This document shows, one piece after another, positions 44,120 to 56,400 of a DNA stretch of 64,000 nucleotides. The translations under genes and the position numbers were made by a program. The DNA lies in the NCBI GenBank assembly GCA_028752905.1, contig JAQNBH010000011.1, forward strand, positions 36,100,124-36,164,123. Direction: 5' to 3'. The notes below the pieces were generated by a model, which did no database searches, was not told the origin of the DNA, and saw only the letters and a list, made by a program, of their open reading frames with translations. The stretch comes from Cladorhizidae sp. MBARI D1340-BT2. Taxonomy: Eukaryota > Porifera > Demospongiae > Poecilosclerida > Cladorhizidae. Each line of letters opens with the position of its first letter. Position 1 is the first letter of the stretch.

Positions 44120-46585
44120 CAGGGGGGGGGCGGGGGCGGAGGGGGCGGCCGCCTGACCAATATTTTGGACCAACTGTATCTTGTGTTAATAATTATGGAA
44201 CTGGTGCATTGTTTACTTAAAATAGTGGTGCATTGTTTACTTAAAATAGTACTATTTTACCTTACATGTGGCCAGTCACTAGCTGTATTTTTAATTAACA
44301 CCTACTTAACCAGTCATTGATTGTTACATGAGATGATGATGTCACTGAGTGACTTGTTTAATGATGCATGCAATACATGTGCACTGCCAGAGCAGGTGAG
44401 CACTGAGCACATGGCAATCATTAGCTTTGATTTCTAGGATTGCATGACAGTCTTTCTCTGTGTGTAATCAGTCACTTGATTCTGCTTTTTGTTACCTATG
44501 TATGAGGGCTGAACATGAAGGGAAGTTCTTGGTAAGCACTAAGAGAGAGCCATCCTTTCTTAGCAATGGTTACACAAATTGGAAAGAAGCAACATCCTCG
44601 TTCAAGAAACACCAGACCAGTGCCTGTCATCTGGAGGCACTTGAAGCTGTAGTCACACTCCCCAAACAGATCATTGGTGATATTGGTGAAGTATTGAGCA
44701 AAGAAAACAAGGAAGTGAAGGCAGTCAATAGAAAAATGCTTTTAACTGTTTTCGAGAATATTAAGTTCCTTGCTTACCAGGGATTGCCACTAAGGGGTAG
44801 TCATGGCCAGGAGCAATTTTATCCAACTGTTACTCCTGTGAAGTTTAGATCGTCCCGAAATTCTTGCATGGATTGATAAGAAAACCAACAAGTATACTTC
44901 GCATGATATTCAGAACGAATGTCTGCAGATCACGGCAAACAAGATTATCCGGGAGGTGAGTCAAAACATTCGTGAGAGTAACTGCTTCACTATCATGGCT
45001 GATGAATGTACTGATATAGCAAACAAAGAGCAATTCACTATTTGCATTAGGTGGGTTGATGATGATCTTCAAGATCATGAAGATTTCATTGGTCTCTATG
45101 AAGTAAACAGCATAGATTCCGACATTCTCTTCCATGCCATCAAAGATACTATACTTCGGATGCCAGGTCTCAGTATCTCTCAGTGCCGAGGCCAATGTTA
45201 TGATGGTGCATCTAATATGAGTGGCATCAGGAATGGTGTATCGGCAAAGATACTTTCGGAGGAAAAGCGTGCAGTCTACACACACTGCTATGGGCATGCT
45301 CTAAATTTGTCTGTCAGCAGTACTATAAAGCAATCCAAGGTGTGCAATGATGCCCTAGAAACAGCTTTTGAGATTTGTAAGCTGATAAAGTATTCTCCAA
45401 AGCGAAATGCTGCGTTTGATAGAATAAAGCTTGAAAATCGTGATGAAGATACTCCCATGGGCATATGAAAATTTTGCCCTACCCAGTGGACAGTTCGAGG
45501 TGAATCGATCAGCAGTATAATTGAGAATTACACCATTTTAAATCAGTTGTGGGATGAATATTTAGAGAAAAGATTAGACCCAGATGTAAAAGGAAGAATA
45601 ATTGGAGTGAAAACACAAATGGCAAAGTTTAATTTGCTGTTTGGTCTGCATCTCAGTGAACGCATCTTAAAGATTACAGATAATTTGAGCAAGACATTGC
45701 AAACAGAGTCTGTCTGCATCAGAAGCGCAATTTATTGCGAATCATACAGTCAAAACCTTAAAAGCAATGAGGAGTGATGAGATGTCGGAGCTATTTTATA
45801 AGCATGTTCAATGTTTATGTGTTCGTACACACGTTGAAGAGCCCTCATTGCCAAGGAAAAGAAGAGCACCAAGCAGGTTCGAAGTAGGTGAAGGAGATGG
45901 TTACCACAGTCCTACAGTTGAAGATCACTATCGCAAGCTCTATTTTGAAGCTGGATTTTGCTATTTCAAGCATTCAAGATCGTTTTGATCAGCCAGGGTA
46001 TGCTGCCTACCAGAACCTTGAGGAAGTGTCAGTTAATAGGAAGGACTACTCAACTAACTTGCAAACTGTCATTGACTTTTATGGTGATGACTTCAATGAG
46101 AGTGAGCTTTCAACACAATTGCAAGTCTTCAGTTCAAGCTTTCCCAGGAATGAACAAAGCAAGATTATCACTCTACACGAAATTCTACATTTTCTGCAAG
46201 GTCTCTCTAAAGGTCAAAGGGTTTTTTACAAGCATGTTTGCTGGATAGCCCGTCTGATCCTTGTTTTGCCTTCTGCCAGTGAAAGAAGCTTTTCTGCTAT
46301 GAAGTGAGTGAAGACCTACTTACGTAGTACAATGAGTCAACCAAGGTTGAACCATATTATGACTCTAAATATCTACAAGGATATGTTGGATAAAGTAGAC
46401 CTTACCAATATTGCCAGTGAATTTGTTTGTGGTAGTGAACACAGACTTCGAATCTTTGGTAGCTTTAAATAAACTCATGACTCACTGTAATTTATTAGTA
46501 TTCCTTTGTCATTGAAAGTAGTTCTGTTTTCATGTTCTACCTATATTTTTGCCTGACCAATACAAAATAGCTTCCTCCACCACTG
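44120..46585 (+). mobile_element. hAT element B (ZMYM1-like transposase family)
   Basis: Left end CAGGGGGGGGGGCGGGGG ... GCCTGACCAATATTTTGG and right end TTTGCCTGACCAATAC ... CCTCCACCACTG are inverted relative to each other (TIR core CAG-GGNGGAGG plus GGTCAGGC). The left end has a G/C-rich expansion with a NotI-type GCGGCCGC. Flanking GTACA appears on both sides (GTACACAG / GTACATAA), a possible imperfect 8-bp duplication. Confidence 0.75.
44460..46472 (+). pseudogene. hAT-B transposase, intronless relative of hAT-A
   Basis: Blocks in order: CYLCMRAEHEGKF (zinc region), REPSFLSNGYTNWKEATSSF, LAYQGLPLRG, KYTSHDIQNECLQI, CFTIMADECTDIANKEQFTI (first catalytic Asp region), CIRWVDDDLQDHEDFIGLYE, GQCYDGASNMSG (RNase H-like core), AVYTHCYGHALNLSV, FCPTQWTVRGESISSI, VKTQMAKFNLLFGLHLSERI, and the dimerisation end LVLPSASERSFSAMK, KTYLRSTMSQPRLNH, FGSFK to TAA 46470-46472. 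Stops at 44874, 45466, 45775 and others break it into about five frames. No introns exist where hAT-A has two. The family includes vertebrate zinc finger MYM-type 1-like proteins. Confidence 0.85.
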
Positions 46586-46604
46586 GTACATAAGTCAACA
46601 TGCT

Positions 46605-46905
46605 TTCAAAAATCAAAATCACCCTTCTCTTGTGATTACTCTAGCAACCGCACCTGTTATAGCCACTCAAAATTTTATGCTGGACTGTAGCAAGTTATTG
46701 TGGAGGAATTGACTTCAAATTCCAACCTGCAGTTCCAAAAGAATAACCTGTATGGCAAAATAATATATTATTAGAAAGAATATTAAATGGGCTACATTTA
46801 GGCATATAAATGAGGATCATAGCACGAATGTACGCCAAGATTTATATTTTAAAAATTGAGGTCATACTTGGCGAGACCCTTTCCCCCCTAAGGGCAAGTA
46901 GTGGG
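46605..46905 (-). repeat. Right arm of the large inverted repeat flanking hAT-B
   Basis: The reverse complement aligns with 43365-43690. Both arms face inward and enclose foldback MITE 3 plus hAT-B (about 2.9 kb). Confidence 0.75.
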
Positions 46906-47959
46906 TAAGCATGCTAGTCCCTTTGCTGTCGATCTGTGCAGAGTAAATTGGTTTGGACAAGGTCCCTCTTTGGTTGGATTTGGTGATGCAAGAGGCAACA
47001 AGGGGATGTGGTAGCAACAGTCGTGGGTGAAGAGGTGGCAGCTCTAGATAAACAAGTTAAATGGGGAGACTTAACCTGAACCAGAGTCCACAAACTCGAT
47101 GGGGTGATTACCTATGGAATGTCCAGCCACTGGTGGCAAAAATGCAACTTGGTGATATGATGCCAAATGATGAGAATGTGTATTGGTGCATCAGCCACAT
47201 GTGCCTGGATGATGGAAAGAATGGCCATCAGCCACATGTGCCTAGATGATGGGCAGAATGGATAATGGAGCCATCAGCCACATGTGCCTGCATGATGGGA
47301 AGAATGGATAATGGTGCCATCAGCCACATTGCCTGATTGATGAGGAGTATTGCAGAATCTCGACTGCTGGCTCCTTCCATCTGACTTATAAAGAGTTAGT
47401 ATGAAACTACGCAATGGGAATACCCATAAATATACCCAATGCTGTGTTTATGACCATTCCAAAATCCCAGCCATTCTGACCGATAGCCGTCCCCTGTAAT
47501 GCTATGGAAGGTATAGCTAGTGTTACCAACAATTTTTAATGGATACCTTGGTGTTATACGTAAATTGAACTCATCTCTCTGCACCACAAACCCATGCCCA
47601 CTAAGTTTGATGACCCTATTACACAGAGACCGAGAGCATACTTTGTTAACCACTGATAAACATCAATGCCTGTGTGTGTGGGGTACAGCACACTTCCTGT
47701 CTGCATTTGACACTTGGTACTGTCTAACTTACCAATGTGGCCATACCCTTAGGGTTACTTCGATTTGTTGGCAATCTGCCTGAATGTAGGTATGTACAAT
47801 AGATAAAGGCAGTATAGATATAAGGACCATGCTTCAATAACAAATTTACATGGTGAACGGACATTGTTGCCTTTGATTTTGGACAACCCCAAACAAATTT
47901 GTTTTATGTAGGAACAAAAAATATATTACCAGTCAAAAAAGGAATGAAACAAGAATTTC
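46906..47959. other. Unassigned stretch with a minisatellite
   Basis: Apart from the tandem repeat at 47190-47340, no gene or element was recognised. The frames at 47396-47653 (-) and 47520-47783 (+) lack motifs. Confidence 0.4.
47190..47340. repeat. Minisatellite, ~36-48 bp unit, about 3.5 copies
   Basis: Units share CATCAGCCACATGTGCCTGG then ATGATGGGAAGAATGG, with or without ATAATGGTGC. No coding role seen. Confidence 0.85.
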
Positions 47960-48365
47960 TAAATGGTCTGCTGGGGGTCCAGATGGGTAGCATTTGCAGG
48001 GCATGATCAATTCGCACAATGCTGAGGTATCCTCCCTCCTCAAAGCTCTGGCCTCTTTTTCTTCTCTGGCTTTGGAAGGTAAAAGCCCATTATGTATCCA
48101 CCCATTCTTTTGCAGAGCTCCCCTTGTTGCCCTGGTGAAGAAAGGAGGTGTGGTCAGGCCCATTGCAGTGGGTTGTACTCTCCACAGGTTGGTGGCAAAG
48201 ATCACCGGGAACAAGGTGGAGGACATGGTAACCTTTTTGGCTCCTAGGCCATCCAATACCTCAGTCAGCTACAGCCCTGATCAAACTGGATCTCAAGAAT
48301 GCCTTTAATTCTGTCCATGGGGACAAGATGTTGGAGGCTTTTGAAGATCTAGTGCTTTTGGGTTC
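47960..48365 (+). pseudogene. RLE-LINE copy 4: reverse transcriptase N-terminal fragment
   Basis: Plus frames: SAGGPDG (about 47967-47990), SSLLKALASFSSLALEGKSP, FFCRAPLVALVKKGGVVRPI, AVGCTLHRLVAKITGNKVED, MVTFLAP, then one frame later LDLKNAFNSVHGDKMLEAFE (about 48288-48345). Colinear with copy 2 (SAGWPDG, RPIAIGCTLRRLVAK). It ends abruptly before the catalytic YLDD box. Confidence 0.8.
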
Positions 48366-50804
48366 AAAATCGGCCATTTATGATAAGATGCCGAAGTGAG
48401 ATTTAGCCGAGATATATATAAATTTGAGTTTTATGGCTGCCAGTTTAAACCAAGGAATTGCTACTGCAAAATGTCCCTGAGAATGAAATTTCAAGAGTTT
48501 TTTCCAATGACTTTTTGGTTTAGGTATATACCACCTTAGCAAAGTATTCATTTTATTTGAAACTGTCGATGTGAGTATGAACTTCGGAGTTTGGGGTGGT
48601 GGGGCTGCATTTGGGTTGTTGCCATCCACCATTTCAGTAGTGAGTTATATAATCCAATAATAAGACAAAAAAAGGTTTCCATTAGAAATTGGATTGACTT
48701 GTCAAAAAAGAGTAGACGGCATCATTTATAGGACCCTTTACCTATTAATATGACCCTTTACCTATTAATATAATGAACACCAAGTTTGATGCAGATTTTA
48801 AAAAGCAGTAAAATGTTGGTTTTCATTCTTAAAGGATCTCTAAATATTTGTGGTCTACATTGGCAAATTATTGTTTCCTTTGTTTTTTGACAAGTCATCA
48901 ATGCAATATTTATTTAATGACATTCTCAGCCTTGCTTCCACATTTCATTTTTTTTATCAAGCACTCTCCTGCAAGTAGTTCAGGATCAATCTAGAATTAG
49001 GTTTTAATTACCATGTTTAATACTAAAGTATACACACAAGCCTATGTATTAAATGTAGATATATACGTGGATATGACTGGTTACCTGTTTTGCTGAGGAC
49101 CTCTGCTGTTAAATTTTGTCACGAGAGTATATTTTTGAGGAAACCATCTGATCTTAGTAGCAAAAAGTATCTGCAGTTGCTTCTGACTCAGCTCAGCTGA
49201 ACTAAATTTGCATAAATGGTAAGCATGTTTATTGTATTGAAGACCTTTTACCAATATTTGCGTTTGAAAAAGGATTAGTGCTGAATTGAGTCAATTTAGA
49301 GTTTTCTGGTGATAAAATTATAATAAACGGACATAATTTACACTAAATATATATGTGTGGTTAAAGTAGAGGATCATAGATGGATAAATTATACTGGTCT
49401 TTCTCATAGCCTTACTTCCACATGCACATTTACATTTCAGAATTTACCATCCCATTATGTTGCACTTGCTTTCTTGAGGAATTCTCAGAGCATCAAGGGG
49501 AACATTGTATAGAAGCTGGCAAGAACTTGAAAGTGATCTTTTTCACTGCCAAGCGTCTTCACCGTAACCCTCCCCATTGTTACTGTCTATGGATGAGTTA
49601 TTCTCTCTGTATGCCAACTCTGCAGCCAATTCTCTATTCGTAGAGAGAGCAGAAATACATTTGTTCAGTTTCTATAAATGTTACATCTCACTATAGCATG
49701 TTGGTGATTTGAATAGCTGTCAGAATAAAACTCGAGCAACTCTAGCATCCTGCAATAATAAGTTTTACAGCATGAGGCAGAATTGACGTCTGGTGACAGT
49801 CTCATTTGGTATGTGGAAGTTGAAAGAGCTTCGACTATCAACTGCTACCTGCTACCAGATTCAAATAGTCTGCCACACTTCAGGTGGGACTATACACACA
49901 AACCACAAAATGTTGGGAACATATTATTTCTAATATATAGCCATAACTTTTTTTCACATTCCTCTGTGCGGTTTCATATTGTGTGTGGTTTCCATTCAAA
50001 CATGTTCTTAGAAGGTACAACAGCCAGCAAATTTGTTCTGTGGCTTCAGGGAACATTTAGCTATGATACGAGTGGAATTAAATTGGCTCCACAAGCTCAG
50101 TAATAAAATTAAGACCTAATGGTCACCTAATGACCATAACTTGGCAATGCTTGCAGAAAAATCTGAACATTCATATCTGAGAGCACTAAAAGATCTCTCA
50201 AATTACATTTATACAACAAAAAAAATGGCAAGAGTTATCACCATATCAAAAAAAGAATTGCCATGAAATGTGAAAATAAGCTGTCAAAGTTTAGGACAGT
50301 GAAATGTTTGAGTTTGGCTTGGCAAAAATTAATGTGTTCTTATAAACGAGTGCAATTGCAGGGACAAAATCCACCATAATTTTGAAATAGAGCATCCAAT
50401 GGCTAGTAGTTATTAACACAGCTTTTAGGTAGCCATTTGGAGTTGAGCTTCTTGATATAAAAGGCCATCTTCTAAGACTTCGACTTTTGTGATGCTCCTT
50501 CTCTTATAGAAGCGTGGACAGATGGAGTGTAGATTTACCTGAGCCTAAGGAAGCTTCTCATCATAGATTATGCCAAGCGCTAGCAATTTAAGGTAAGCAA
50601 CTATATTTTTTTACAGGAATAATTTATGTGTAGCTAGCCAGCTAGTTAGAGCTAAAGCACTGGTAGTAACGTAAAAAATCTCCGCCATTCTCACTTACCC
50701 TAGCAGCCAGTTTTCTTTCCCTAAGCTACGAATCTGCTGGGTTTTTTCTCGTTCGTTCTCTTCAGGGGTGACAGTTGCATTTTTGGGGGGGAGTGACCCC
50801 CTTG
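48366..50804. other. Long unassigned stretch
   Basis: AT-rich with no recognised gene. A short duplication (ACCCTTTACCTATTAATATG twice) lies near 48740-48775. The plus frame 49783-50103 (106 codons) has no family motif and is not called. Confidence 0.4.
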
Positions 50805-51230
50805 CGGTACCACTTTATAACTCCCTAGATTCCGTAAACTTCTTGGGTATGGACTTGATATATTATAGCTCAAAAGATAGGTCTCTCTTTGTGCTCTCTG
50901 TTGATACTAAAATATTTTTCATGGGTATAACTGTAGCCAGAGCTACAAGTGGAGGGAACCTCAAAAACCTGAATGACTGATTTTGCCGCATAAATATCCA
51001 AGCCCTAGAGTTGAAATTAGCCAGTGGCTAGAGGAAGCCCTACTCTATTCAACGAGTGTTTTCATTAGGCGCTAAAATGTAACTACGTAGTCAAGCACGC
51101 GGGTGGAAAATGAATCTCGTTAATAATCCATGCAGAGAGACCTATCTTTCGAGTTATATATCAAGTCCATACATGAAGTTTACAGAATCTACGGAGCTAA
51201 TAAAGTGGTAACCGCAAGTTTAAAATTAAT
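50805..51230. mobile_element. Foldback MITE copy 4
   Basis: Left arm CCGTAAACTTC, GACTTGATATATTATAGCTC, AAAAGATAGGTCTCTC, TTGAAATTAGCCAGTGG; right arm GAGAGACCTATCTTTCGAGT, ATATCAAGTCCATACATGAA and GAATCTACGGAGC, inverted. Part of the right inner arm is deleted. Confidence 0.75.
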
Positions 51231-51347
51231 TTTTTTAACGTCCCCCGATGACCATTCCCGATTCACACAATTGGCGTCACGAGCGTGCAGGCTTTTGAAC
51301 GGCTGTAGGCTGGCGGTCAACTAGCTAGCTGGTTTTAAACTTGTTAC

Positions 51348-53848
51348 ATAGGTGCCAACCGTCCAGGATCTTTCTGTCACTTTGTCCAGGAGTCCAGGAA
51401 AGCTAACCACTGCTCCATTGTTGTGTCCACGAAGAAGCCAGACTTGAACACTTTCATTGCAGGGAACAGGGAAATGGTGGTCAGCTGTTTTGTGGTTTCA
51501 TTAGTTACAAACCACTAGCCACTTGTCAAGGCATGTGGTAGCATTGGAGCCGTGCCTCCAATCAAGCATGCCCAATTGAACCTCACACAATGAAGCAGCT
51601 GCTTCACAGAGTCGTGAATCTTCTTGAGTTTTATATGATGTCTGTCTCCGAATCAGAAACACCTCCTAAACCTAGAAGAAGGCAGTGTCACTTCAATCAA
51701 AAGTGGGTGCAAGAGTTTCAAGGAATTGGTAGAAGTTCAAAAGGTTAGTTAGTTTTTAATATAGCTTAATAGAATTGAGATCATCCTGTTGTGGTTGTTT
51801 CAACCAGGTGAGATGTTTGCAAGATGTTCTATTTGCTCATCTGACTTTAACATAGCTGGTGGAGGCCGAAGTGATGTTGCTACCCATGTGAAAGGGAAAT
51901 GCCATAGAGATATGGCAAGTGCTTGTACTTCATCAAGGGCCTTCCTTTAGACCCAGGGCTTCACAGAGTGTTATCAAAGCTGAGGCTTTGTGGTCTTTAT
52001 TTGTTGTTGAGCACAACCTTGCCTTCAATGCTAGTGACCATGCAACTAAGCTTCTTCGCAAAATGTTCCCAGACTCTGAAGTAGCAAAAAGGTTTGCTTG
52101 TGGCCATACTAAGACTGCAGCAATCATCAAGGGAACATTAGCACCTCACTATTCTGATAGATGTTAGAAAACCTGAAAATTCATTTTCAGTACTGATGGA
52201 TGAATCCAATGATAAAACGGATAAATCTTGTATATATAATCCTAATCAGATTCCTTGATCATGATGTTGGAGATGTCAGAACAAGATTTTTAAACGTGCC
52301 TATCGGCACTGCTAGGAATCTGTTTGATGCTTTGAAGTCTTCTTTGTCTAAGAAAGGGTTAAATTTTGAGAAGTGCATTGCGTTTATGTCCAATGCCACC
52401 AACGGGTGATATCTGGTGTCCAAAAGTTGATAAAAAGCGACCAAAGCTATTTGATGTTGGTTGCATTTGTCACTTGACTGATCTAACCATTAAAGCTGGC
52501 ATGAACACACTTCCAGTTGACATTGATCAACTTTTTGTTGGCATATTTATTTATTTTTTCATAGCAGCAAACGAAAGCAAGAATTTGTTGATAACTGGCA
52601 TTCTTTCTTTTCTACTGAGCCTGAAACAATCCTTAAGCATTGTACTACCAGATGGTTGAGTCTTCTTCGCTGTGTAGATAGGTACATCACTCAGTTTGAT
52701 GGTTTAAGGTCATAATTCTTAGTCTTGTGATGAGTCTGAAACAGGCAAAGTACAAAGCATTATAGATTCATTGGAAAACCCTTTCACTAAACCTATTCTT
52801 TCTTTCTTATTGTACATTCTTCCTTCTATGGATAAATTCAACAGAATATTTCAAAAGTCTACTGAAAACACTACCTGTCAATTGTATAGTGAAATGAGCA
52901 GGTTAGTTCGTCTCTATTCATCAAATCTGTTGAAAGCTGATGTAATCAAAGCAGCCGAAGATAACCTCAGCACTCTTAATTAATCTAGCAAAGAGTGGTC
53001 AGCTTTCTGATGAAAATTTAGGGGTTGGTGATGGTACTTGGGCTCTTATCGCACAGATGGAAGAGGAGCATGACATCAAGCCCTTCTATACATCTGTACA
53101 TAACTTTTATGTAACAATTCAAAGGATGTTAAAAAAATTCCCTTTGGATATTCTCTTTTCAAGGATTTGGGGATTATTAATCCTGAATCCACATGCACTT
53201 ATGAATTCAGCACTGAGAACTCTAGCCAAGCCCTTCCTCAACTTGGCTTATCAGAGTCTTCAAACTTAGGGAGGAGTTTATGGATTTGTGCTTATCACCA
53301 GGTGAACACCCATCTGTCCAAAAGTACAAAGCAGCAGATAAAATATGGAAACCTATGGAAACCTCGGGCAGGAATGTTTTGGTGGGAAGTGGGGAAATGA
53401 AGACTTGATGGAAATGAGAGATTTCCCTTGTTGACAAAGCTAATGGCTGGACTCCTGTCCATACCTGTTTGCAGACTCTGAGAGGGGTTTTTCAATTTTG
53501 AGAAAGATCCATACGGATCAGAGGCCTAGCTTGAAGCAGGAAATCCTGATAGCTTTGATGACCATAAAGTTCAATGCCAACAATGATTGCTACGAGTCTT
53601 GCTTCAGTGATGAACTTCTTACAAAATGCAAGAAAGTAATATGCTTAGCTGTCAAGGACTCTCAGAAGCCTGCACTGATGCTGATGATTACCTTGAAGTT
53701 GAACAACTAAAAGATGAACAGTTGTAACTGCACATCACTGAGCTAGCTACTAGCCACTGTTACTATTTTTAGCATGATATCACTAAAATGGCATCATTTA
53801 GGGTGTGGACTTTGTCCAGGAAATAAATTGTGAAAGGTTGGCACCTAT
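51348..53848 (+). mobile_element. hAT element D with terminal inverted repeats and target duplication
   Basis: Ends are ATAGGTGCCAACC (51348-51360) and GGTTGGCACCTAT (53836-53848), exact inverted repeats; a GTCCAGGA motif recurs further inside both. Flanking 8-mers CTTGTTAC (51340-51347) and GTTGTTAC (53849-53856) match at 7 of 8, fitting the 8-bp duplication of hAT insertions. The 2.5-kb length is that of a full autonomous copy. It contains the transposase relic below. Confidence 0.85.
51660..53710 (+). pseudogene. hAT-D transposase with BED-like finger, decayed
   Basis: Zinc finger ARCSICSSDFNIAGGGRSDV with HVKGKCH (about 51812-51910). Then VIKAEALWSLFVVEHNLAFN, KLLRKMFPDSEVAKRFACGH, KTAAIIKGTLAPHYSD (frame 51919-52167), DVRTRFLNVPIGTARNLFDA, DVGCICHLTDLTIKAG, LPVDIDQLFVGIFIYFF, and the dimerisation end DSERGFSILRKIHTDQRPSL and EILIALMTIKFNANND (frame 53498-53710). 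A GT..AG gap at about 51745-51808 between RSSK and EMFARC could be an intron. Several frameshifts. Same broad subfamily as hAT-E but diverged. Confidence 0.8.
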
Positions 53849-54219
53849 GTTGTTACTTGTTTATATGGCAGTATTGCACTTCTAGAAAATAGGACGCTGC
53901 TTATAACAATCCATTACTAGTACGCCCAGGCCCTACAGCTCAACATAACATGATAACTGCCCTCCGGGAAAATTCTGCTTCTCCCTGCAATCCCGGAAAC
54001 GACCCTTCTTTTCCAACCGTGACCTTGAACTTTAATGATTTAATGTTGCTATTGCCTATTGCTGAGCCTGTTAAGGCCATCACATATATAATACAGCACA
54101 GTGTGAAACTATTTAGTAACTAACCTAATAACAATCTATATTTTAAAAAGAAGTCAACAGTACTTAATTAATTGTTGATCTCAACTGAATCACTGTCTTC
54201 AGTTTTCGCGTAATAGTGA

Positions 54220-56400
54220 GCCTAAGTACGTGTCCAAGAAGCGCTCAGGGCAGAAGCTGAGAATGTAGACAGTGGCCCCACCCCTGCTAAGAAGACCAAG
54301 GTAGCAAGTAAGTGGCAGGAGGACTGGAAGTGCTACAATATGAAGCAGAGTGTGAAGCCTAAGGGAGCTTCATATGTTCACTGCAACGTTTGTTTAACTG
54401 ACTTTTCTGTCGCTTCTGGTGGCCATGACGTGAAAAGGCACATAAGCAGTAAGAAGCACTCTAGAGTGTTCACATGCACAACAGAGCACTAGTCAAACTA
54501 GAATTACTGCTGTGTTCAGAAAAGACACACTCGCTGATCAGATTACAGCTGCTGAAATTTACTTTTCAACATTCAATGCAGAACATAATATACCCTTTTT
54601 AGCTGCTGATCATTTCAATACATTGTGCAAGGTAATGTTTCCTGACAGAATTGCTCAGGGGTTTGCATCAGGTAAGACATAAATCACAGCAATTGTGAAA
54701 TATGCACTGGCTCCATCATTGAATGATGTCATTAAATCTTGCTGCACTTCTCCTTTCACCCTTTTCTGTGATGGTGGCAACGATCAAACAAATAGGAAGT
54801 ACTTTGGAATAATGGTAAGGTATTGGGATAGAGTGGCACAACAGCCAGTTACACGTTTTCTTTGTATGCCTGTATGCAATATTGCTACAGCTCAGTCACT
54901 CTTCACTGCAATAGAGCAAGAGTTAGATTTGCATAAGATTCCATGGAGTAACATGATCAGTTATGCATCAGACACAGCAAGTGTTATGGTGGGAAAGCAT
55001 AATTCAGTTTTAAGCAGACTTCTTGGGAAACAACCGAAGTTATTTAGCCTTGGTTGTCTTTGCCACTTAGGTGCATTATGCACTGTTGCTGCTCTTAAAA
55101 AACTTCCAGTCTCTCTTGATGATCTTTTAATTGACATATTTTATCATTTCAAACATTCTTCCAAGAGGTGGCACGAGTTCAATGAAATTCAACTTGAGTT
55201 TAGCAATATTAAACCACTTCGAGTTCTAAAGCACTGTTCAACCAGGTGGCTTAGTTTAGAACGCTGCTTGAAGAGATTGATTCAGCAGTGGCCACGTCTT
55301 CATTGCTATTTTGACAGGATAGTTGAGACTGAACCTGACAATGAGCGTGTACAGAGGGTGGCTAGGCAGCTTAAGGATCCTAAAGTGAAGTTATTTTGTA
55401 ACTTCGTTCTATATGCCTAAGCCTTTGAATGTCTTTTCCACTGTTTTTCAAACTCATGCCAGCCGTATTGGTACTTTGCAGGCTGATGTGCGTCGACTTT
55501 GCATTCTTTTGTCAGCAATTTCATTGACCCCGATGTTATCAAGTCCACAGATGATATCACTTCTATCAATATCACTGATAGCAAAATCCACACTGATAGC
55601 AAAATCCAGCTAAATAATGATGAGCTTGGTATTGGTACATCCACCCGTTTATTGTGGTACGGTGACCTTGAAGAAATGGTAGGAAGTCCTCTTGAGAGAC
55701 GTTTCTTTAAGTGTGTACGTACATTCTACGAAACTAGTATATTGAAAATGAAAGAGAAATTTCCATTTCATGACACTCTACAACAACTCACTTTTCTTGA
55801 TCCTAGGAGTAAAGATAAGACCTCAATAAATGGCATTCTTCAATTGGCGAACCGCTTTGCATCTCTTTCCATTGATGAATTGGACCTTTTGAGCATGGAG
55901 TTTCGGGATTATCATTCTCCACCATCACATCAACTTCCTAAATTTGATGCTGATGAATCAGGAGTGATTGATCATTTCTGGGCAGCAATGGCTAAAGTTC
56001 ACTCAGTCATAAATTTGAAAGTAATCCGTTTCAGTGCTTTGTCCAACTTCGCACAAGTTTTGCGGGTATTGCCTCATTCAAATGCAGATCCAGAACGCCT
56101 CTTTGGTGTGGTTAGGAAGATAGAGACTGAAGAAAGACGGCAACTAGATCCATCCACGGTGCGTGACCTAAGTGTTAAAATAAATAATGATAAGCCATAT
56201 TACTCAAATTCACACCTTATTAATGACACTATGCTATTTCTAAGTCAGCTACTAAAAAAAAAGCCAGAAGAAAACTTCTCCAGAGACTTCATAATTCTTT
56301 CTCTTAGCTCAATATCAAGGAATTCCATTCTCTTATATATATTATTTAAACGTTATATACAAACTACCATTTCTTAATATTGTATGTTGTGTATGCATTG
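54220..56400 (+). mobile_element. hAT element E (ends not resolved)
   Basis: It lies about 400 bp downstream of hAT-D in the same orientation. I found no convincing terminal inverted repeats. A segment GAAGAAAACTTCTCCAGAGA and its continuation at 56267-56305 recurs at 56539-56577, indicating a local duplication at the 3' side. Confidence 0.65.
54270..56377 (+). pseudogene. hAT-E transposase, nearly full-length, few frame breaks
   Basis: BED-like finger VHCNVCLTDFSVASGGHDVK with RHISSKKH (about 54375-54465). FRKDTLADQITAAEIYFSTF, HNIPFLAADHFNTLCKVMFP, then frame 54695-55420: SPFTLFCDGGNDQTNRKYFG (catalytic Asp region), MISYASDTASVMVGKHNSV, LFSLGCLCHLGALCTVAALK, LKHCSTRWLSLERCLKRLIQ. A one-base shift near 55415 and another near 55495 lead to frame 55499-56377: LRVLPHSNADPERLFGVVRK, the hAT C-terminal dimerisation block. 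Only about three or four lesions separate the blocks, so it is among the youngest elements here. Confidence 0.8.

Noticed and set aside
49783..50103. 106-codon plus ORF
   Set aside because: No recognised domain and neighbours in all frames are closed; not enough to call a gene.
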